64,000 bases of DNA from Physella acuta (Eukaryota > Mollusca > Gastropoda > Physidae). The stretch lies in the NCBI RefSeq assembly GCF_028476545.1, contig NW_026732706.1:1-64000 (forward strand), given 5' to 3'. Numbering within the stretch: position 1 is the stretch's first letter; the number at the start of each line of letters is the position of its first letter. The notes under the pieces were generated by a model. That model was not told the origin of the DNA. It searched no databases and was given only the letters and a program-made list of their open reading frames with translations. The position numbers were made by a program, and so were the translations under genes. Positions 23,552 through 36,800 of this stretch are shown here, one piece after another.

Positions 23552-26500
23552 ATGACAGAGGCCGAGTACAGTGCTTTTAAACTACAGGTAAACACTGACA
23601 TTCATTGAACTGAATTCCAGTTTACTAATTATAATAGACGGACCATAACGCAAGATGCATATAGGCTTCATATTGTAGTACACAGGTTATTTATTAGTAA
23701 ATGAGTAAGGTAATACAGTCATAATTATGAGCTAACGTGGAATATGGGGTTCCATGACACAATGTCCTGAGATCATTTGTCCGTGAGATATTTTGTCTGA
23801 GATATTTTGTCTGAGATCATTTGTCCTGAGATCATTTGTCCGTGAGATATTTTGTCTGAGATATTTTGTCTGAGATCATTTGCCCCCCCCCCCCCCCCCC
23901 CCCGCGATGCCTCTGACCCAGTGGTAGACTGAGTGTTTAAAAGCGGACCGGGAAAAAAAAAACATCGTGCATCTCCAATATCACTTCACTCTTGCTGTCG
24001 GCTCATTGGGATTCGTCCCTGCGACCCTGCCCACTACAGTAAATCATATCAGTAGAAAAAAAAACTCGTCTTCTGTTTGAGACTTTAGTGATGATTGAAT
24101 GTAAAATTTAGTTTTTAAAAAATCTGTAAATCTATGTTGTTTTATGTATCCGCTTTGATCCCTTTCACACCCAGACTCGCAAAGAATACGAACATCTCAT
24201 CTATGAGTTTGAGCTGCGATGCCATAAAAATGCACTGATCAATAACCACGAGGCCTCGACCTACGCAAGAAGGGCTTACCTGACAGAAATTGTAGCCGCA
24301 ATAATGGGTAGGCCTATCTAATTTAAAATTTAATATAGCCACGTCTAAAATAAAAATAAAAACGATCAATTTTTTGAAATATGGCTGGTAAAGAATCAGT
24401 GTGTTTAAATGTTTATATTTCTGATAACATACTTCTTAGATGTATTCGCTTATAATAAAGTCCTCCAGAGGCGTAGCCAATAGAGGCGCGAAGGCTCTGG
24501 TAGCACCACCGAAAAATGACGTCTATTTTTGCGATGAAAAATTAAAATGATCTCCAACGCCAGTAATAAAGAAAGAAAATACCTCACATTGTAGCAATAA
24601 CGTGGTAAAAGTGTCTAAAGCCAATTGTGCACTACTCTACCTAGATTTTAATTTGTTCTTTAATATGCAGAAAATGTTATAGGCTACTTTAGTGGCGTCA
24701 CTAGGTCGGGTGTTGCCCGGTGCTGTAATTGAGGGTTTTGCCCCATCTTCTCCAACAATTTTGCATTTTCGGTTTAGTGTTACCTCCTCTTCTATACTAT
24801 TAAAAAGGCGTAACTTGGGGAGGACTTATTTAACAGTTTTCTACATCAGTTGTGTGACACAAAATTAAAAAGTGAATAGCGACCCGACCAATCCGAATTC
24901 GGGGTGGAGGAAGGGAGGGGGCAAATTGATAGTTCGTAACAGGCGCAGAAATGGACAGCTACGCCTCTGCTTCATCGTGTGTGCCTGTAGACTTCCGTTA
25001 ATGGTTTAACAATTTGTATTACATAGGGGCTTTTGCCGTCACAAGCCTCGGGGTGTGGCTTGCGCAGAAGACAGCGGATTACTCTGTGTATGCTGCCAAC
25101 TGGGGCTACCTAGGCATCTTCGCGGTGGGCGTGGCGTTCGTCCTCCAGTTTATCAGCAAAGGGAGCGAACGGGTTCTGCCATCTTTCAGGTTTGTGTCAT
25201 TACGCAGACATAGGTTGGGTTGGGGTGGGGGGGGGGGGGGGGGGGTGGCAGAGAGCATTTTACTTTCCGTTGCAGCGGGGGGGGGGGGGGCGAGATTTTA
25301 TACTTTTAAATTTAATATGGGTTGGAGACAGAACATTTTTGACTTTTTAAAGTAGGCCTACGTGAACACGGGAATGGGCGGGTACGACGATATAGCTTTA
25401 GATTTTACACGACGAACATAAGCGACAATACAAATATTAATTATGCTGCTAGCCAAATCATCAGCCGCTGTCTGTTTTAATTGCAGCAAACGGGCAGAAG
25501 GTCACATCAAGGCTGCCGGTGCCTGGCAGATGTTGGCACAAAAAGCCATGTCGTACAGGATCAGGTTAGACAACCCTACGCTCGACGTTAAAACGTAAGT
25601 CTTGCTTGGTGATTATCGTTACTGCTTGATTTTTCTGGGCAACTTTAAAATTTGTTCGTGTCGTGATGTCCTAGCTGACCGTGAGAGGAGGTCTGTGTCA
25701 CTGAAGAAGTTGTTCATGTGAGATGGTGGTTTTAAAAAGTGGACGAAACTTACATAAAATATGTTGATTTTAAAAATTGTAATCACTATTGTAAGCGGGG
25801 TTTTTGTGAAGATAGGTGGGGTGTTTTGTGTTTGTATGTATCTGTGTGTTTGTGTGTGGGTTGGGGGAAGGAAGAGTTTCTCTTCCGGGGGCGGAACATG
25901 TCCTCCCCCCCCCCCCCCCCCCACAGAAAAAGTAGGCTGTATAGTTTATTTAGAAACTACATACTTTAAACCAGTGTCCTCCCGCCTCCCCCAGAAATTT
26001 AAGTGCCCTCCACCTCGGAGAAAACGTCTAAGAGAAACAGCAGAGGGGGTTGGGGGGTTAGTAAAAGTCGACTAAAATAAGGAGGATTGGGGAGACGATG
26101 TAAGACAGTGGTAAAGGGGGGGGGGGAGAAGGCGGGCATTGGTAAAAGTATAATATATTCTCTATATAAATCCTGGTTCGTTCGGGGGGGGGGGGGTGCC
26201 CACCCGAAGAGATGTGTGACAGAAAAAGTAAAATTGCCTCACGTTCAGAGTTTCTTCCAGGCACCTCTTCGGGGTGGGGGCGGAGCCCGAAATAGAATTT
26301 ATATAGAAAATATATACTTTTACCAGTGTCCCCCCCCCCCCCCCCCCCCCGAAATTTTAGTCCGCCCCCTCGAAAATTTCAAGCGACCCCCTTGAGAAAA
26401 AAAGTCTGGAAGAAACACTGTTCACGTTAATGGACAACTCATTTAAGAAGAACCCAAAAGAAGCGTGCTACTGTTGTCATACACAACCTGTTGATTTTAT

Positions 26501-26797
26501 TAGTGTCCGGTGCCAAGGTTTAAAATTTAAAAGTTTGCTCCATGCTAGCTGTCATGAAGCAATCGATCTATCTATATAATATTTGTTTCTGTTCACAGCT
26601 ACGCTGAGTGGTATGATGACCTAATTACTCAGAAAGAAGAACTTAACCCCATTGTGATCAGCCACGGGGCCACTTTCCAAAAATACGATGACCCGGAAGT
26701 GGTTTACAATGAACTCAAGAAACGTAAGATGCTGCTGATAAGGTATAAGGAGCTGGATGAGGCGAACAAAGTTGACAATTTAGCGGAGAAATTGTGA
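23552..26797 (+). CDS. Two-transmembrane protein, SLATT-like (candidate)
   Basis: Five exons join in phase (23552-23587, 24175-24307, 25027-25189, 25487-25594, 26599-26797) to give 212 aa. The layout is a charged N-terminal helix with RKEYEHL and H/R/Y residues (12-47), membrane segment 1 (about 50-69), a short link, membrane segment 2 (about 82-99), then a soluble helical tail. In the tail, AEGHIKAAGAWQMLAQK (114-130) and YAEWYDDLITQKEELNP (148-164) follow the pattern of SLATT domains: two helices, then an A/L-rich helix, then W/Y-x-x-L...L-x-P. In prokaryotes SLATT is a predicted pore-forming effector beside nucleotide-activated sensors; fungal members are known. I recognise the pattern, not a specific orthologue. 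It could instead be an unrelated small membrane protein. A short first exon and repeat-filled introns are notable. The gene is convergent with RAD54L2. Confidence 0.75.
23764..23882. repeat. Direct duplication of about 60 bp in intron 1
   Basis: Two tandem copies built from TGTCCGTGAGATATTTTGTC, TGAGATATTTTGTC and TGAGATCATT words, ending in a run of about 20 C. Each copy itself contains degenerate repeats of TGAGAT.ATTTTGTC. Confidence 0.85.
24466..24976. mobile_element. Probable hAT-type element(s) in intron 2 of the 2TM gene
   Basis: The stretch begins CAGAGGCGTAGCCAA and ends AGCTACGCCTCTG, an inverted terminal pair like those of the confirmed MITEs at 22606 and 60639. Inside, at 24694, lies another start-like sequence (TAGTGGCGTCACTAGGTCGG, GTGTTGCCCGGTGC) that matches the left part of the 60639 element, so two copies may be nested. 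No target duplication is clear. Confidence 0.5.
25873..26040. mobile_element. G/C-homopolymer TIR element, copy B, in intron 4
   Basis: Ends GAGTTTCTCTTCCGGGGGCGG and, inverted, GTTTCTCTTAGACG. The core GTTTATTTAGAAACTACATA and CCAGTGTCCTCCC correspond to those of the copies at 21485 and 26246. Diverged, with a 17-base C run. Confidence 0.55.
26104..26220. mobile_element. G/C-homopolymer element fragment, inverted
   Basis: The core appears in the opposite orientation (AAAAGTATAATATATTCTCT) between G runs at about 26116-26125 and 26184-26195, next to copies B and C. Its ends cannot be fixed, so it is a fragment of the same family. Confidence 0.45.
26246..26420. mobile_element. G/C-homopolymer TIR element, copy C, with near 8 bp duplication
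   Basis: The element starts CAGAGTTTCTTCCAGGC and ends GTCTGGAAGAAACACTG. The left flank CTCACGTT (26238-26245) and right flank TTCACGTT (26421-26428) agree at 7 of 8 bases, which fits an aged 8 bp target duplication and hence a hAT affiliation. The core AATTTATATAGAAAATATAT is nearly identical to that of copy A. It lies in intron 4 of the 2TM gene. Confidence 0.7.
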
Positions 26798-29700
26798 AGC
26801 ACGACAATTTTTAGCAGTTTGCTTACAAAACAAAACTTACCAAAAAACTCATGTGGCAACAACATACGTAAAGTGATGATTGCTTGCTGTGGTTTACCCA
26901 GCTTTACTATTAGGGGCTTCATTAACGACATGACGCTTTAAAAAATGAATTTTACCATAACCCTTCCCTACAGTAACAAATCAGAATCCGACAGTTTTGA
27001 CCTTTATAAATAGTTGGTAGACTAGTTGGTTCGATTACATAAATATCAGTTTCAAGCATCTCTACAGGCCCCCCTCCCCCCCCCCCTCTTCACGAAATAG
27101 AAAAATAATTACAAGCATGAACATTTTGGCAACCAATGCCTTTATTAAAGAAATCAAATTCGTTATATTTTCAGTTCATTTAAAAGCTAATTTGTAATAC
27201 TGTACATGTTTTTTTTTTTACATTTGTTTTAATTCAAGTGTAGGCTTCCGGCGGGGATGACTTGTGGCTTCATTGGTTAAATTTTGCGCCAATTAAGTTA
27301 ATGTATTGGATATTTCAGCTCTTTAGGATTTGGTCAGATTAGGTGGCTGGTCCGATTATACCAGACTAGACTGTACACGTTGAACAACTACTGAACGGAA
27401 ATGTTCCATACAAAAAATAAATACATTTTAGACATTATTGTGACTAAAAATCCCCCCCCCCCCAATGTATAAGTTTTTTTTAGAAAGTGCACGTTATACA
27501 ATTTTGTTTTAATTTTTGATTGATGAAAAAAGTAATGTTAATTTAAAAATTATACTCTTTAAATATTCAACATGCTTTTCAGTTAAGTGCTTTGAACATA
27601 AAAGGAATTTTTGTGTACTATAACACTTTTAAAAGTCTTATTTTTAGTATATAAGATGGAGGGTTTGCTTGTACCAACGGAGAGGTTTAATTCTATGTAA
27701 CCATAATAATGACATTATGGTAATATTGGCAGAAAAAAAATGTATTTAGAGACCAAATCATGCCCTGTATTCTAAAATGCCAGGTGATGTCAGTATTTGA
27801 AATATGACTAAACAATAGTTTACAAAAAAAAAAAATGAAATATTCTATAAATGATTCTATATTTTTATTGGTTGACCTTTGACCACACACATATTTTAAT
27901 GGCAGTTTTTTTCCTCCTCATGTTTATAATAAAAAAAAAAGAAGACTGGTCTGAATATAATAAAACAACATAAAAATAATATAGAGGAAATGACTGTGAT
28001 CACACAGTTTACAACACCTAAGACAACACAGAGTTATGGAAGAAATTTCTTACACAATCTGGACACAGACAAGATATTGGAGAAATTGCATGAACAGTTT
28101 CAATTATTGAAAGAAAAAAAAACTATATATGAAAGTATAGATACAAAACATGAGTTAAAATAGAATACTGTTATTTGAAGAAAAGAAAAACTTAAAAATC
28201 GATCCAGCTCTCTTCAACACATAGCTTGTTATACTGCTGATGAATGAAAACAAAAAGACACTTACATACAAGAGGTGACACACTTACTAATAATCTCATT
28301 TTACTTATTACACATAAAGCAATAGATAAAATGGTTTACCGAAGTAAATAGATATGATTTTTTATATGACATATGCTAACAACTATACACATTAATCCAA
28401 AATATGAAATCAGTAGCCTTATAGATAATTCAAAAAGATTTTGAAAAATTAATTTTTTTTTAAAACAAGCTAGGGAAAAAAATATCAGATCTTTAGGTTT
28501 TATTCTAATGCATCTAAAGCAATTAACAGCATACATTGGTTTTTATACAAGAAAAATATGTAATTTACATCTTTAAAGTGACAAAAAAATTCTGTTAAAA
28601 ACAAATTATCATCGCCACCGTATTCACAGAGAATTGTTGAAATACTAACGCAGGAGTTGAACCAAGTAGCAGTAATGTGTGTGTTTTGCAGCTAAGAAAG
28701 ATGCTCACTATTGTATAAACACAATGTACAACGTCACCGAATACAGCTTGATTGGATTAACCCTCAAGCTGCTATGACGAACGAGGTGCTCAAAATTTTT
28801 TTTGGATATGTCACACTACTTTAACAAAAGCAGTTTTTTAAAAACAAATTTCACATCACTTATTTTTAAAACGTATTTTAAAAATTACTATGCAAAATAT
28901 ATTTTCTATTAATGTCAAGGGGCCCCTACCCTAAAACACTCATAATTAAGTAGATTTGCTCCATACTGTTTTTATAGAGGGAAAAATGTATAACATTACA
29001 TCTTGTTTTATTGTTCTGTGCTCTTTATCATTCAAATGATTCTTTTGTTTTCAAAAAGAATTCAACATCCCTAAACAGTGTTCAAGAAATTTAGATAAGC
29101 ACAACATATTGATAACATTATTATGACTAGAAATATCAGACCAAAAACAACTTAAGTATTTTTTATACAAAAGATTGCATTTTCTTAAATGTTACAAGTA
29201 TAATAAAATAAGACATATCTTTTGAAGACAATTTGCTTTCAGTAAAATATATAAGCAATCATTTAGCAAAATTTAAAGAATGCTAAATTAAAATCCAAAA
29301 GATTTTGATGCTAATACATTGTTTTGATGTATGTCTGTTATGAAAATGTTAAGAGATTTTTTTTTAACATAACACAACCCAAGGCTTTTAAAGTTATACT
29401 GATGCCAAAAATTTGAAATGTAAAAAAAAAATCTTACCACTTTGGTTCCCTAAAAGTTACACACTTGATATTTTATGCATGCACAGAAAGTGAATTAACA
29501 TTAAATGTGACTACTGAGGAACATCAAAATAAGCTGGGATGTTTAATTGTCAATTTTTATGGCATAATCTTTTACAAATTCATTTATTATTTAGGTAACA
29601 TAGACATGTACTGTTTATATTTACATTACAGTTTATATCTAGTCTTAAAAGTTACACACTTCAATGTATCTTTTATATACAAAAATGCAAGCAAGAAATA

Positions 29701-30836
29701 TACTGAACATTTATACCCAAATGCAGTTAGTCATTCTCATGTTTGCAACTTAGAAAGGGCAATTATTCATTGGCCAGGAAATAAATTTTGTGCAAAAAAA
29801 TAAATAATAAAAAATAAATCAACAATCAAGTACAAGTTTTTTTTTTAAATTGTTACTTACAAACTATTTTATATTTTTAAAACTTAGAAGTATCTCAAAT
29901 TAAAAACATGTAGAATGTTTTCTGAATTTAAAAATTCAATGAATGAACTTTAGAAAAGCTGAAAATGTACTTTCTAAATTAAAATTTATATTTGGGTTAA
30001 AAGCCACAAGCAATGAAGTGAGATTCTAATAGAAATTTGACATCCAGAATATAATACAAGTTTTATCTAATGCCATTCAATTACATTTTCTTATCACAGT
30101 GAACGACATTTGTGTATATAAAGCTGATGATGAAATTTTGGCAGACCAAATACTGACTGCTAAAATAATTTGACTACAATAAAATTATTGGTCTGTAGAT
30201 TAGGACAATGGATTTGCCCATGTACTAGTATTCTATAAATATTTAGACAAGTACAAACCTTACTGTAAATAAGTGCTAGAACCTTTATGTAAATAATCAT
30301 ATAAAACATATAAATCAAACTGTTACAAATTAAATAAATTTACCTAAGCATGAAAAACACAATGTCAGCTTCAATTTTCTTTAAAATAACAGCTTAAATC
30401 AGGAAAAATTATTGTACAAAAAACTACAAACGCAAGTGGGATATTTTCTCCCACATTATGTACATAAAAAAAGATAAGTTATAAGAAAGTGTCAAAGACT
30501 AATTGTATATGATTATGATTTTTGAAATACATAAAACTAATATACAGTTTAGTTCATAGAATAATAATCCAGCATCTGTCATGAGACAAAACCTTTGATG
30601 AAAGATTGACTGAGGATGTTTGAAATACTTGAAACGACTCACAACACATCACTTGAAAAGGGCAGAGAGGATCTCTTCAGTGGAGATATGTACTGCTTGA
30701 TCTGGTCCAGGCTGACAGGGATGTAGACATCTACACAAGATCACTTTGATTACATTTAACAATATCTAGAAAACACTTGAAACAAGGAATTCAGTTATCT
30801 TTGGTAACATCTAGTAAATGGTCAGATTTAAGTTAA
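26798..30836. other. Spacer between two convergent genes, with both 3' UTRs
   Basis: AT-rich and without protein-like frames. The left part should hold the 3' UTR of the plus-strand 2TM gene, with an AATAAA at 27416-27421. The right part should hold the 3' UTR of the minus-strand RAD54L2 gene; several minus-strand AATAAA hexamers (for example 29007-29012 and 29583-29588) are possible ends. C runs near 27070 and 27452 resemble scraps of the G/C-homopolymer family. Nothing else is recognisable. Confidence 0.55.
27416..27421 (+). promoter_or_regulatory. Candidate polyadenylation signal of the 2TM gene
   Basis: This is the first exact AATAAA on the plus strand after the stop codon at 26795-26797, some 620 bases downstream. 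Confidence 0.4.
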
Positions 30837-33800
30837 CTAGTTATTTGGTCCAGGAGCTAAATGACCAAACCCTTGTCCATCTATAGAGCTAGAGAATCCC
30901 ATACTTGATGGGTGTGGTGGGTATCCATACCCACCCCCCATCATTGAGGATGGCATCATGGGCCACATAGGGCTACCCATAGGTGGGGGCCCAGGTGGTG
31001 CAGGGCCACCCATCATTAGAGGTGACATGCCAGGATAGCCCAGAGGTGTTTGTGAGTAACCCATCATGGACTGTGGTGGAGGCATGATTGGCGCAGATGA
31101 AAATGGAAGGGTGGATCCACCTCCGTATCCAGACCCAAAACCTCCAAAGCTTGAAGCGTTTCCATAGCCACCAGCACTGCCTAGCCCACTAGGACTACTA
31201 AATGCACTCATACTACTATTGTAATTTAGACCAGAGTTTCCCATGCTGCTAATTCCACCTGTTCCATCCAGTCTAAATGGTTGCGGATTGGCAGGACTTT
31301 GATGGGCTCGGAAAGCACTTCCCCCCATACCAATGTCACTTCCTAAAGAATGGCCCAGCAGCCCACTAGACAGGCTGCTGTTTACATTCGGCCCATGGTA
31401 ACTGCTAAATCCACCAAGACCAGAATTTGAGTCAAAGCTAGGGAAGTTCATGCTGTTGCTCATGCTTTCCACATCCTGGCTGAGGCTGGAGGGGTACGGC
31501 TGGGAGCTACCACTACTGCTAGGATATGCCTGAGAGCTACTGCTAGCGCTTGAAGCAAACGGCTGAGATGTATTATTGCTGACACCATGAGATGGTCGAC
31601 TGTTAGAAAGATCCATGAAACTTTTACTGTTTTCTGGCGTGTGTGTTGTATGCCTGGGGCTTGGTGCAGGGGATGGGGTTTTGTTGCTGCTCCCTCGAGG
31701 TTTGTTCGGGTTGCTCTGAGGTTTGTTCACGTTTGGACTGCTGGTGCCAGAGCTGACTGGAGGAATAACCTTGCTCTTCTTGGAGGAGGAGGAGCTCGTT
31801 TTGGGGCGCTGTGATGATGGTTTGCTGGACTTTGAGTGGCCAGGGGTGTTAGATTCTGACCCTAACAGAGTCAGCGAGAAAGGACTGTTATCCCTACTAT
31901 TCCTTCCAATGGCCGATAAACCTGAGTCTTGGTAATTGGGAGTGGTGGATGTGTGAGATGAGGACTGTGAGGGGAACGACTCGCTGGGGCCATCCATTCC
32001 AAACGCAGGACTAGTATTCTGGTGGAAGTTTGGCGCTGGTGGGTAGTTCTGCTCTCCCTGCGATTGAGACATAAATGAAGATGACGTCGTGGGCGGGGCA
32101 CCATAGTTCATCCCACTCATCTCTGAGCCGAACCCGAATGGCGTGGAGTTGCTTGGGACCTGGAAGTTACTGCCACTGGCGCCAAAAGGTGGAGGGTTTT
32201 GTTGGCTGTGGCCAAAGGATGAGAACTGAGAATTAGATGAGCCGTACATACTGCCCTGGTGAGATGGGTTAGACACTGGATCTGATGGTGGAGGGGGCAA
32301 ACTTTGACTAAATGATCCAGGAGGTGAGGGCATGAAGCCTGAATGCATATAAGGTGGCATATGATGCTGCATTGATCCCAGCCCTTGCCCGATCATTGAC
32401 GGAGGGGGGCCCATACCGTAAGGGCTCATATTACTTGTCATGTATGGATTGTTCATGCTGTTGTATCCTTGATTGGTTGTGTTGTGAGAACTGTTGAAGT
32501 TGCCAATTTGATTGGACCCAGTCATAATATTTTGATTTGAACTATTTGAACTGCTGTCAATGTTGCTATTTTCTTGACCAGCGGACATTGGCGCAGGTGT
32601 TGAGTTGGGCATCATCATGCCTCCACTGTAGCTGTTGGTGCTTACAGGAGCACTGGGTGGGTTTTGGGAGGATGAGGCACCAAAATTGCTTTGCCACATG
32701 CTGTTGAGGTCTGGGAATGCAGATGAATGTGCTGGTGCCTTGGGCTGAGATTCTGGTGTGGTCTGGACAGGTGGACCAGAAGAAGTTGGTGTCTGGGCCT
32801 GTGTTGTTGTACTTGGTATTGGGTCTGGAAATAGAAATCATGACGGTTTAATAAAAGAATTGATCATCGCTTATAATTATAAAAAAGAATAACATGAAAA
32901 AGAACAGGTTACACAGCATGACTATGCAATTGAATAAACAATAATAGCCCCCCCCCCCTATAGTTTGTTACAAAAAGCTGAAATGTAAAAGGAATAAACA
33001 CAAGTGTAATAAAATGTGCTGAACACCAAAATGACTTACTTGAAGCTGCTGCTGAGCTAGGTGATGTAGCAGTGGAAGCAGAGGTTATGGTTCCCGAGGC
33101 ACTAGCAGAGGGTGTGCTAGTGGTGGACGCCACACTCATATTAGAGAGCAGGCTCACTCCTTTCTGTTTGGTTGTTGGCCCAACCCTGATTTCTTCCACG
33201 GTGCTGGGAGAAGGGCTGTCCTTACTTGTGGCCTTCTTTCTGGGACGTGGATTTTTCGGGGCTCTTTTAGTTCCCATGGAAACGACTGGTTTTGTGGGCA
33301 TGATGACCACAGTTCCACCGCCAGGTGAGGTTGTGGCTATGGTGGAGGACTGGATACTGGACAGTGGCCTGGGTGTTCTGACAGCCAGGGATGGGAGGAC
33401 AATGACAGGTCTCTTGGGGGGAGATTCTTCAGCCTGGGTGGAGCCGTCACTCATCTTCTTTTCACCACTACCTTTAGAGTCCTCGTCTTCGCTGGCAATC
33501 AAATCAGCCAGGGAGGTCACCTTTTCTCCCGTTGAAGTAGAAGCAGAGGATTTAATAGCGTTGCTAGCTGTCAGTACTGTGCTGTCACCAGATTTATTTA
33601 TACCTAAAAATAAATTGCATATGGGATTATAACCATTGAAAAATAATTTTGATCACAATATTTGGGATCACTCCATCGATGTTAGGTATAAACTAACCTG
33701 TTCTCAAAATGGAAGGTTTTAAAGAGTTCAAAATATTAGTAGTTCCATAAGGTAAAGTACGTATGATGCTACCTCCTCTAGTCATGGTAATGGGCATTCC

Positions 33801-36800
33801 TTTCTTGTTGCTTACAATAATGATAGGTGGTTTTTTACCACCAGCACCTATGTTCATACTGGGAGTTATAAACACTGAGGAGAAAAAAAAAAGTTTCATA
33901 AATATAACAATGGGGTACAACACAAATTATCCTACAGAAATAATGTCTTTAAATAAACATGTTATAAATGTTTGACCCATAGTCTCAATAAAGCTAAATG
34001 CTACACAAAGTAGTGCCTGAATACATATGTGGTTTTTAAAAGTATTAAAAAATAAAGTGTAGGGTAATTATATGATTATTTTGTGGGTTTCAGCAACTAA
34101 ACCTGTTACTGTTTTGTCCTGAATTGCTATACTATTTATAGTTAAAATTACAATGTTTTGAGATGACTAAACTCAGCTAAATGGAAGTAGAAGTGTTCCA
34201 CTTTCTTTTCCTTTAAAACCAATTTGTTAGGAAATTAAAGTTTTGAAGATCACTTGTAAGCCACTATGATTAGTCTGCCACTAATTTTAAAAATAACTAC
34301 CAAATATGTTTTCTCTAAAACTGCCTGATAAATAATCACCCAAAACAAATCACACAGCCCCACACTAATTATTCAGAAATTCACGATAGAATCTTACTCT
34401 GAGGGTACTAATGGATATAAGAAAATGTTTTATATTTTCTATCTGAAAATTTATTTATACTTTTATATGTCGTAATTTATTGATCACATTATGCTTAGAT
34501 AAATGAAGTGTTTTTAAATATAAAATTGGCTGCTAGTGGTTTTTAAAAATAAAGCTATTCTCTCAAAATTTTTTACAGCACAATTTATAAAAATCTGATT
34601 CAAAATAGACTTCAGACTTCCGGTTCAGTTAACGAAGTTATTTGACCTGTTAAGATTAGGGTCATTCAATAAGATATTACCTTGATTCCCACCAGCAGAA
34701 GTGAATGTAGTTGTGGCTGTCGTGGTGGTCACACCTGATGTTCCCCCAATGTCGGTCAGGCCTGCCCCCGTCTTTGACCTCACAGCAAACATCTTCCCAT
34801 CATTAGTTCTGATGTACACACCTTTGGGAGTCTTGATGACTAAAATTTTTTCACCTGCTCCTATTTTATTGTTAACAGACGCACCAGCTTGTGTGCCTGT
34901 GTTTGTCCCAGGCAAAACAATATCTGGAAACACAATGGCTTTTGTCAAAAATGCTTGACTAATGCATCATTCAGATAGTTTTAAAATCTGACATCAAAGG
35001 TAGGGGAAAAATTTAATACAAACCTGTTGTTGTGATGACCTGATGGATGGTCACTCCTGGCCTTAAGGGCTGACCACCAAATTGTTTGATTTTCTCACCA
35101 CCATTTTGAACATTAGCGGCTATCATGGGGCGAACACTGGCGATGGGGCGGACAATGGGGCCACGTCTGAATGCAGCATAGCTTAAAAAAATAGAATACC
35201 AACATTAACTGCTGTTCAAACAAAACAAAAAAATCTTTTGTCTATTTAAAAAACTATTTCAATTAAAAACTAGACTAATGCTTAATTTATACAACAGATT
35301 TTTAAGAAAACATTTAAATATTAGAAACATTTCATACAAACTGATCTAGTATTTTTCTGTTAAATTATAACATACTTGTATCTGCTATTTAAGGGCAATC
35401 TGCTGGGCAGCCCTCCAGGTTGTGGGTAATATGCTGCATACGTTGGTCGTGTGTATGTCACATTCATTCTCTTATCCCTTGCATAACCCTCTTTGGCCAG
35501 CCTTTTCTCACGTTTAGACAATCTCAGCTCCTTGCGATCAATCAGCAGTGACTCATGTGTAAATGGTTGCTGAAACCATAAAAAACTGATCAGTACATGT
35601 AAAGAGTTGAATGTTATATTAATGAGAGACAAAGTTTAAAAAATATATACCTTAGTCAGCCACTTTCCATGTTTTTCTAGAACATTGACTAAGACTGTAT
35701 CATGGCTGTATTTGGTGGAAGCTGTAGAGAAATCTACAAGTGGATACTCCTGGTCCTGCAATCATTTATGAAGCAAAAGATTTATTAAACACTGGAAAGT
35801 GAAACATGATGCACATGTATTTTTTATTTTATGGACAGTATTAAAATTTCAAACTGAACACTAACCTCAAAATCAAGCAAATTCTCCACTTGTCTGCGTG
35901 TTAGTTTGTTTTCTGGGTTCATGTCATCAATAATCCTGTCTGTGTTGAAAAATCAATCAATGTTATTATCTATGTATTTGACAAAGAACGAACAAAAAAA
36001 AAAATACTTGGTGTAAAATACAAGAAATGTGATAGTTTAACAGAAAACTTGCAAGATGTATATTAAGTTTACATACCAGACATTCCCTGCTTGTTGATTT
36101 GTCGATCATAGATCCTCTTTTCTAGTGTGTTTTCTGTTATAAGTCTGTAGACGTATGAGTTTTTCATCTGACCAAATCTGTACACACGGCAAATAGCCTG
36201 GCAATCATGACATGGGTTCCAAGAGGCATCAACAACAATGACACGGTTAGCAGCAACTAAATTGATTCCTAGGCACCCAGCTCTGAAAAACAGACAGTAT
36301 GTAATTGTGAGTTAACTTTAAATTTAACTACAATTAAATAAAGCAGAAATGACTAGTGAGATAATGGTGCATAATTTCTAGGTCCACGACTTGCTAGCAC
36401 ACATTTAGGACTGATTTCTAGATTTAAAGTGTTTGATATAAAACATACTGAGTTAGTAGGCCACCCCCATTTCTGTTGCGTGGTTTGTAAATTAATATTT
36501 AGTTATTTTCAAGCTTTAAAAATTATCAACACTCAAAGATGTTTTTCCTGAATCCAGCAAACTAGGTAGCATGTCTAGGGGTATAAAACAAGTGTTTTTT
36601 ATTTAAATTATTGGATGTCAAGAGCTGTAAAAAACAACAACACTTACTTGGTTGAGAGAAGAAAAACCCAAATATTGCTTTCTGGATCATTAAACTGATT
36701 GATAAGCTTCTCTCTATCTTGGGCTGATGTACTTCCATCCAGTCCTAGAAACACAATATTAAAATTAGTTCAGATGATACATTTAATATACTTGGTAACA

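Noticed and set aside
29465-29803. A 112-codon plus-strand frame between the convergent genes
   Set aside because: Composition is that of AT-rich non-coding DNA. It has no motif, and it lies in a probable 3' UTR or spacer of a minus-strand gene.
33072-33632. A 186-codon plus-strand frame opposite a RAD54L2 exon
   Set aside because: It is the antisense shadow of exon 22 (33040-33603), whose phases match both neighbours.
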